From contig OY987242.1 in assembly GCA_963920765.1 (NCBI GenBank), positions 36,356,002 to 36,420,001 on the forward strand: a stretch of DNA of 64,000 nt, in the 5' to 3' direction. Below are positions 57,440-64,000 of this stretch, piece after piece. The notes beneath the pieces were generated by a model that saw only the letters and a list, made by a program, of their open reading frames with translations, had not been told where the DNA came from and did no database searches. Source of the DNA: Ulota crispa (lineage: Eukaryota > Streptophyta > Bryopsida > Orthotrichales > Orthotrichaceae). The position numbers and the translations under genes are program-made. How positions within the stretch are numbered: the stretch's first letter is position 1; each line of letters opens with the position of its first letter.

Positions 57440-58720
57440 GTGGATGAAGTAGTGATTTGTATCCAAACATAAATGAAAATGCAAATATGTAGTTCTACCA
57501 TAATCATTATATTGCCATTCCAGCACTTTTCAAATTATCCAAATAGGGCGTTAATTGCATTTATTACAACAAATGCTTGTAAAGACAAATTACTTGCAAA
57601 ATTGGGCTTTTGACTCTTTTTGTAAGTGAGTTTTCAATTCTAGCCGTTTAGTTGAAACTTGTGCAAAAGCAGAGATCTTCCAATGTTTTGTACATAAATT
57701 ATTATTTTTAAACTTTGGAGTGTCCAAATTTAGTATTTTCTTATAGTTTTTAAAACAAAATCTCTTAAATTTAAGAGTTTGATCATTATGAGAATAATAA
57801 TGCCAATCATTGACAAAAACCAAGGACGCAAAATAGATTTTCAAATTGACATGATATAAAAAAACACCTAAATAATCAGTATAAGATAATATTGTCACAT
57901 TTGGAAAGATAAATGTTTTTTTGTCCATAATCTACATCTACATCTTTTATGGACGTCAATATTGTCATTAATAGAATCAATATAGTGAAATACATTACTT
58001 TGGAAAACGAAATACAAAAAGCTTTGATTTTCACTACCTTGACTTCTAGCAAACATGCCCAGGAGTTGTTAATCCTACAAAGAACTTGTCTTTCAACTTT
58101 TTTTAGTTTTTTGAGTTTTCTATATCCTTCAATTGCATTTAGAGTTTTGTACAAAAATCACTAAACATCTAGTGTCCAAGCAAACCATGTTGTTGAATGT
58201 TACACATAAAATCTTAAATGGCATTTAGAATGAATGAGATTTGATCAACACAATGACTTGGAAAAAATATTATAATCTAAAAATTAAACACAATTATTCT
58301 TAGGGTAACAAAGTAACCTCTCTCATGGTGAAGCCCTATATGGAAATGATCAACACCTTGGTATAATATTTCATTCAAGTTTAATAAAAAGTTTGTTTTA
58401 CTACAAAAATCTTTAGAATTTTATATAAATAGGACTTCATACTCAACACAAAAAAGTCCAATTGGATAGAACAAGTATAGATTATGGATCACATAAATCA
58501 CCAAAAATCACCAAAACAAAATAAAATGAGACATTAATGGCAAATTATACAAGAGTGAATGTATGTTTAAAAAGTAATTATAATATTCATTTTCAATTTA
58601 CATGTTTACAAATATAAACAACTATAGTTCCAATGGTTAATATAATTACATTATTTAGAATACCATTAATGACAAGGTTTAAGGAAATGTAGTATGGAAT
58701 GTGAAGCCTTACATGCGTAG
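55865..58720. other. AT-rich sequence, no gene recognised
   Basis: Contains only short frames and a (TAA)n run. The 112-codon minus frame at 57590-57928 and its neighbours show no family features. Confidence 0.35.
57401..57438 (+). repeat. (TAA)n microsatellite
   Basis: About 12 perfect TAA units. Confidence 0.95.
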
Positions 58721-58728
58721 AAATCTTA

Positions 58729-59480
58729 GTGAATAGAATGATGCTTAAGCATTACTTATTCAAAAAGATAGGTTTTGAGGATGTTGAAGGGGGTTGCAAT
58801 GTAAAAGAAAGTTACAATTATCTTCCGCTACAATTATCTGAAGATAGCGTAGAATTTCATAAGATATGGGTATCCAAAACTCACAATTCTACATTTAATT
58901 TAAACAAAATTTGCACTAAAGAGATATAAACAAACCTTGAAAAATTTGCAAAAGAATTTATTTAAACCACAACCTCTAGGATAATTTTATATCAAAAGTT
59001 GAGGTCAACTACATCAATCACAAAGCGTGGTATATGCTATTCTAATCCTATATTTGAGAACCATTTCTATTTATTGAATATCCTTTATATTGACAAAGAG
59101 ACTTGCACAAAGATATTATTGGTCAAACAATAGGTGTTTATTTGATGCAAGACAACACAATAGTTGTTCATGAACTTCATAAACTAAAACCTATCAAACC
59201 AAATCATCATGTGTATAAAAAAGAATTTACTCTAAAAACTAAATACTCTAAAAGTAAAGAGACAATACTTTGTAGGAAACACATTCATAATTGAGATTGG
59301 TTACCAAACTTGAAAGTATTTGGGCACTCTACTTAAATTGAGAAAAAAACAACATAAATGGGTGGAATGTATGGAATGGTTTGTCATTGATTTTGAGAAT
59401 GTGAAAAGAGAACAAAAAGGAAATGAAACAAGTGATCTTGTATCCATAAGACATGTTGCAAATGTAATCATATATATGGG
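58729..59480 (+). pseudogene. Decayed Ty3/gypsy-like pol fragment (RNase H region)
   Basis: At about 59103-59215 one frame reads GVYLMQDNTIVVHELHKLKP, then NHHVYKKEF, which follows the gypsy RNase H pattern G-x-x-L-x-Q-D ... S/x-x-K-L-x-P-x-E-x-x-Y-x-x-x-x-K-E. At about 59355-59460 KWVECMEWFVIDF and KGNETSDLVS resemble the later W-x-E-x-x-x-x-F-x-I ... K-G-x-x-N-x-x-A-D-x-L-S stretch. Stops separate the pieces and no LTRs were found. The match rests on pattern only. Confidence 0.4.
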
Positions 59481-59811
59481 ATGACCCCTAAACAAGTATC
59501 AAGTTAAAATAGAATCAAATATCCAAACTTTTAATATTTAATATTATACTTGTTATCTAAATTGTCAATCTTGCCCCATGCTACTATTCAATATAATTCT
59601 CTAAAGTGTTATATTCATGTAGTATTGTATAGTCCAACGTCTAGAAACAAAAGCCATACAACACTATGTTAGCAATTGGAAGCGCATGCCCATTTGTGGT
59701 TCCTTTACATTACATGGGGAAGATTCCTCAATAAAGATGCGCCCATTCTTGAGAATTTTAGTTTTAGAAAATGTGCATGACAACATAATATTTCCAAATC
59801 ACAATGAAATT

Positions 59812-60122
59812 GTAAGGTAGGAGGATCTAAAAGCAACCCGGTTCTAAAAGCGACCTCTAAAACAAAGGTACATTTTGTTTTTTCCAATGTACCTAGGATG
59901 TACATTCCAAGAGGGGGTTGCTTTTAGTGACCACTGGGTTTCAACTTGAAAAATTCATAACTAATTCCACAAAGGTTCAAAAAATATGAAACAACTTAGG
60001 TTAGACGCCAATTCCATTGTTCTTCCTACTAAAATTTACTAAAAATTGTTTCAAGGAGTTTAATTTCTTCCCAAATGCAATCAGCTCTTAAAGTGACGCT
60101 TTTTGAGCCTCCTACCTTACAC
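59812..60122. mobile_element. GTAAGGTAGGAGG-family MITE, 311 bp
   Basis: GTAAGGTAGGAGGATC and the complement of GAGCCTCCTACCTTAC bound it. The interior block ACTAATTCCACAAAGGTTC ... GAAACAACTT is shared with 63663-63998. No coding sequence. Confidence 0.75.
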
Positions 60123-60807
60123 TCCAAGTTTGCCATCCTAGTCCAACAAAAGTTAAATATGGTATTAAACCACTGCTTTTTCTAAGGATTTAAACACACT
60201 CAAGATTTAAACACAACTCTTTTTGTTAAAGGTGGAGTTGATGAGGCATAATTGAAACAACAGAATCATCTCTATTTCAATTGTGTTGTTTAGATGAGTA
60301 ACATGCAAACCAAATAGACTTTTGCTTGATTTCAATTTAACCCGTAAGCATTTGAAAGTGCCTTTGCAATCAATACAAGACAAAGTATTTTGTTTTGTTT
60401 TGGGGATTGATCCATCACACCTTTATTACATTTGAGATCAACAAAGAAGTTGGAATATAGATCACTGCAATTCTAGTGAGCTATTTGAGATCCCAAAGTA
60501 AAAGTTCTTGTTTGATAGCAAATGCCATGTACACGACCACGTATCTACTATCCCCATCCTTTAGGGTTAAATTCCATTCTTGTTAGGGAGTCACCTGCTT
60601 TCATTACACAACCTTAAAACAAGTTAGAGTGCACAAGAAAGTATCTCTACAAGAAGTGCTACACGTCTCCTTCATAAATGGCAGGCAAATCCAAACAAAC
60701 GTGAATAATCCTTATCACAGAGGACATGCTTTCTGCAACTTACTCTTCAAGTTTATCTTACAAAAGCCCCAAATGACAAAAATCCGGCATAACCTTAGAG
60801 CAAGGTC
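60123..60807. other. Flank of the candidate exon, no other feature
   Basis: If the exon at 60808-60988 is real, the first few hundred bases here would be its 3' untranslated region (minus strand). Nothing else is recognised. Confidence 0.3.
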
Positions 60808-60988
60808 TCATTCCTTCGAAGGACCAAGCCCTAGATACTTGAAGACACCGTACGCAGCGGCAGCCAGAAGAAAAAGTCCTACAGTTGGAGTAAAAGATGG
60901 ATATAGCTTGTTCACTAAAAATTGGTCCCAATCTTCCGGCAAAAATCCTGCACCCCAATTGCCCATGTACACGTCAGAGCCACCAAGT
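60808..60988 (-). CDS. Candidate terminal exon of a small membrane protein
   Basis: After an AG acceptor (GTATTAG) the minus strand encodes LGGSDVYMGNWGAGFLPEDW, then DQFLVNKLYPSF, a hydrophobic helix (TPTVGLFLLAAAAYGVFKYL) and GLGPSKE with a TGA at 60808-60810. An internal ATG (MGNWGAGF) would give a complete 52-residue protein. GC content and codon choice stand out from the AT-rich surroundings. The pattern suggests a small organelle or endomembrane subunit with one C-terminal helix. I do not recognise the family and found no upstream exon. Confidence 0.4.
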
Positions 60989-61559
60989 CTAATACTTTCT
61001 TATGTCACAGGGTTTTAGGTTCTCCTAACATTTGGAATTTCATGGTTTTTGCATGTGGTATCCAAATATCAAAATCTTATGGTAGGATGGGAACTCTTTC
61101 TTATAGAAACTATTCTGAGAGGCGATACTAAGTGTCCAGCATTGAAATAGACATTCTCACTGACCTCTGTACCATGAGTTATAGTCCAAAGAGCAGTAAG
61201 TATCTAGATTAGCCATTATTTGCAACTGCAACTTTGCAAAGTAGTTTGCCTAAATTATTTAGCAAAACTTCTACCATTATTATAAAAATTGCTACAAAGA
61301 ATGTGAACCCCAAGGTGTTAAATATGAAAATTCTGTGTTTTCAGCCACTTGAGGTACTTATGAGAAGCACACTGGGGATCACTACTCCTACCTAAAAGCA
61401 AGACCCCAAAATCTCACACAAATCAAAATTTGAGAATGGATACCACCTCATTGTCTGAACTTGTGTCAATTTTAGGTCAAAATTTGAACCCTTCCAGCTT
61501 TAGCGTGAAGTATCCAAATAATTCGTTCTCTAGTGTATTGGAATCCTCATTGATGTTCC

Positions 61560-61773
61560 TAACTAGAATATTTTGAAATGATACCATTAGCTGTACTCTG
61601 CGCTTCAAAGTGTGGTCATAACACAAAGAGCAGCAGGAAGTTAGTATAGTTATTTCTTTGAAACCCTGCCAAGTGATTTGCTTCCTACATTGACTAACAA
61701 ACTCTTCCACTAAGGTAGACATACCCATTCCCGAGGAGCATCCAATTCCGCACCGTAGATTTGAGGGTTTCAT
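61560..61773 (-). repeat. Duplicated block with open minus-strand frame, copy 1
   Basis: The minus frame contains STLVEEFVSQCRKQITWQGF and HTLKRRVQLMVSFQN. It is directly repeated at 62110-62285 with about 85% similarity by eye. Both copies keep the frame open through QCRKQITWQGFKEI. Unknown family. Confidence 0.4.
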
Positions 61774-61849
61774 AGTACACTAACGAACCCAAAACAGTGA
61801 GCAGCTACTTGCACAAGCAAATTCTGCCACATGTCAATTACTAAGTTGC

Positions 61850-62035
61850 TTTGAGAGGGTTGGTATTGGGACTGTCAAGTGTCATTATAAGAACACATCC
61901 AAGCAATTTCAAGGTTAGTCTAGAGTTGCTAATAGAGACCCTATGAGTTGCAACTTTGCCCTTTTAATAAAAAATATTCTACAATGCCTTTTTCCACAAA
62001 AATGGCGTTTTATGATAGCTTATTGAAAGGCTAAC
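61850..62035 (-). repeat. GTACCGCAAGG-type dispersed repeat, minus copy
   Basis: Reverse complement of the landmarks at 17685-17935, including CTATGAGTTGCAACTTTGCCC and TTTTTCCACAAAAATGGCG. Confidence 0.6.
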
Positions 62036-62109
62036 CCTATAGACTTTTCCCTAAACTTTTCAAGACCTTGCAGTGCCCTAAATCCTTAAACGCTTGGGAA
62101 TGGGTATAT

Positions 62110-62285
62110 CTACCATATTTGGGAAAGATACCATTAGATATATTCTGCATTTCAAAGTGTGGTTGTAACACAAAGAGCGGTAGGATTTTAGTATAGAGAT
62201 TTCTTTGAAACCTTGCCAAGTGATTTGCTTCCTACATTGACTAACCAACTCTTCCACTAAGGGTTGTACACCCATACCCGAGCGT
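62110..62285 (-). repeat. Duplicated block with open minus-strand frame, copy 2
   Basis: The minus frame reads PLVEELVSQCRKQITWQGFK and HTLKCRIYLMVSFPN. Differences from copy 1 are substitutions and no frameshift is visible. Confidence 0.4.
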
Positions 62286-62382
62286 TTGAGGGTTTAGGGT
62301 ACCGCAAGGTCGGAAAAATAAAATGTGGGGTTAGCCTTTCAACAAGCTATCGTGAAACGTCATTTTTGTGGAAAAAGGAAGT

Positions 62383-63407
62383 ATTGTACAGTACCAGTTA
62401 GTATTGATAGGTAGAACCTATTTTGGCATTCCAAAGAAGTTTGTATAACAAAAAAAGTAAAGGTCAGTTTAATCTCATATTTTTGGCATGTGATTCTCAT
62501 GAAATCCCAATGGACCATACCAAATCTTGGTTACTAAAAATAAAAATCCTATTTTTGGTAAGTTGTTTTGTGTCAAAATTGTGGTTTTACAAGAAAGTTG
62601 ATTAAAACACATTGGTGATGAATTTTTGAGATTTGATTGCATGGATGCGTAGGAGACATCAGTGCGCACATCTTTCCTTCTAACAAACATCTTCAAAAAG
62701 TTCAAAATTCCTTCAATGGAGACTTGAACGTTGATGTAATCATGATCAAATTTAGTAAAATAAATATCTCTATTTTTTAATTAGTTCTTGGCAAAATAAA
62801 CATATCATCATGGTCAAAGCGGGGCATTTTTTTTTGACGAATCTATTTTTGCTAGATTCAAAAAGAGCACACGCAGTTGGGGAATAAATGGAGGGAAAAA
62901 CTTTCATTAGTTATCTTTGTCACCAGTTGGCTCTTTTTTGCCAAAAAAAATGCGCTAGTTCAAAGGTATAGATTTAATCATAATGTATGAGTCAAATAGC
63001 ACAATTTAATTATCATAAAGAATTATTTATTTTACTAAATTTGATCATGATTACATCAACGTTCAAGTCTCCATTGAAGGAATTTTGAACTTTTTGAAGA
63101 TGTTTATTAGAAGGAAAGATGTGCGCACTGATGTCTCCTACGCATCCATGCAATCAAATCTCAAAAATTCATCACCAATGTGTTTTAATCAACTTTCTTG
63201 TAAAACCACAATTTTGACACAAAACAACTTACCAAAAATAGGATTTTTATTTTTAGTAACCAAGATTTGGTATGGTCCATTGGGATTTCATGAGAATCAC
63301 ATGCCAAAAATATGAGATTAAACTGACCTTTACTTTTTTTGTTATACAAACTTCTTTGGAATGCCAAAATAGGTTCTACCTATCAATACTAACTGGTACT
63401 GTACAAT
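62383..63407. mobile_element. Foldback element, 1025 bp, arms about 400 bp
   Basis: ATTGTACAGTACCAGTTAG and its complement end the two arms, which are near-identical for about 400 bp each and produce mirror-image frames. The spacer (about 62790-62960) is not palindromic. It interrupts the dispersed repeat also found whole at 17685-17935, which gives an unoccupied version. The target duplication is unclear. A diverged copy begins the window (1-575). Confidence 0.75.
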
Positions 63408-63662
63408 ATTTCATAGCAAAGGGCAAAGTTATAGCTCATAGGACCCCTAAAAACAATTGTAGATAAATCTTGAAACTCCTTGGATGTGTTCTTATAACGA
63501 TAGTCCCAATCCCAACCCTCCCAAACCAACTTAGCCATTGACACAAATTCACTTGTGGATTTACTTGTGCAAGTAGCATTCACAGCTCCACTTTGGATTC
63601 AAGAGTGTATGATGAACACCCCAAATGTAGAGTGCAGAATTAGGGAGCACTTAGATTTGGGT
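63408..63662 (+). repeat. Right part of the GTACCGCAAGG-type repeat plus flank
   Basis: GGGCAAAGTTATAGCTCATA to CCCAACCCTCCCAAACC continues the repeat split by the foldback. The rest has no recognised feature. Confidence 0.55.
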
Positions 63663-63998
63663 GTAAGGTAGGAGGCTCTAATTTGGCTCACGCTCTAAAA
63701 TGGATCATCACCTTCTCAAATGTACTATTTTTGTACATGTTGTTTTTCATAAGCTTCAACAATGTACAGACATGTAAATTTGAGGAGGTGATCCATTTTA
63801 GAGCCCTATGCCATTCCTACTACAAAATTTCATAACTAATTCCACAAAGCTCCAAAAAATATGAAACAACTTGGATCAGATGCCAATTCCTCTTGTCTTT
63901 CAAGGAAAATTTACTGAAAAATACTTCAAGAAGTTTCACCTCCCTAAAATTCAGTTTCAGCCCTTAGATGATCCATTCATGAGCCTCCTATCTTACAT
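63663..63998. mobile_element. GTAAGGTAGGAGG-family MITE at window end
   Basis: TGTAAGGTAGGAGGCTCTAA and the complement of GAGCCTCCTATCTTACA. It contains AAAATGGATCATCACC and its inverted copy GGTGATCCATTTTAG at 63788, and shares the interior of 59812-60122. Confidence 0.7.
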
Positions 63999-64000
63999 AC

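Noticed and set aside
62475-63315. Identical 76- and 60-residue frames on opposite strands
   Set aside because: These are the two arms of one foldback read on opposite strands, not duplicated genes.
1-64000. CRISPR arrays, operons, ribosome-binding sites and bacterial-type terminators
   Set aside because: The window is intron-containing eukaryotic DNA. The tandem repeats lack unique spacers and no prokaryotic gene order is seen.

Overview
The window is AT-rich, intron-rich nuclear DNA of a plant-type eukaryote. It contains one confidently identified gene. On the minus strand at 9338-16790, 21 exons join in one open frame to a 956-residue protein of the IPI1/TEX10 family (Rix1/PELP1-TEX10-WDR18 pre-60S ribosome maturation complex). 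The exon peptides read like land-plant members of the family, so I infer a streptophyte, probably a land plant; the clade cannot be fixed. Almost everything else is mobile-element DNA, nearly all short non-autonomous DNA transposons, with one solo LTR and one decayed Ty3/gypsy-like fragment.

Layout. 1-8.5 kb: foldback and Mutator-like elements with 9-bp target duplications (TSDs), a short CACTA element, and a large palindrome (5502-7684) broken by a 200-N gap whose two flanks carry the same sequence. 9.3-16.8 kb: the IPI1/TEX10 gene. 17-27 kb: a cluster of TTAA-flanked elements, GGTGATCACC elements and the inverted copy A of a large dispersed segment. 27.1-32.5 kb: copy B of that segment. 36.5-46.9 kb: copy C, swollen by later insertions. 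47.85-54.33 kb: a 6.48-kb CACTA element with a 215-bp tandem array and no transposase reading frame. 54.3-64 kb: Harbinger-type and foldback elements, a gypsy-like remnant, and a possible small membrane-protein exon.

Main discovery: comparing copies A, B and C gives filled and empty versions of the same sites, so insertions and their TSDs can be read directly. This shows 9-10 bp TSDs for Mutator-like elements, and defines a family that inserts at TTAA with termini CCCCTAAA...TTTAGGGG, the signature of piggyBac (or Sola3), unexpected in a plant. At least eight candidate members lie in the window; no transposase is present here. A second theme is composite foldbacks: one foldback family sits at the exact centre of larger perfect palindromes, one of which still has its outer 9-bp TSD.

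The ORFs outside the IPI1 gene are short. Those I list as candidates are uncertain and I assign no function to them.
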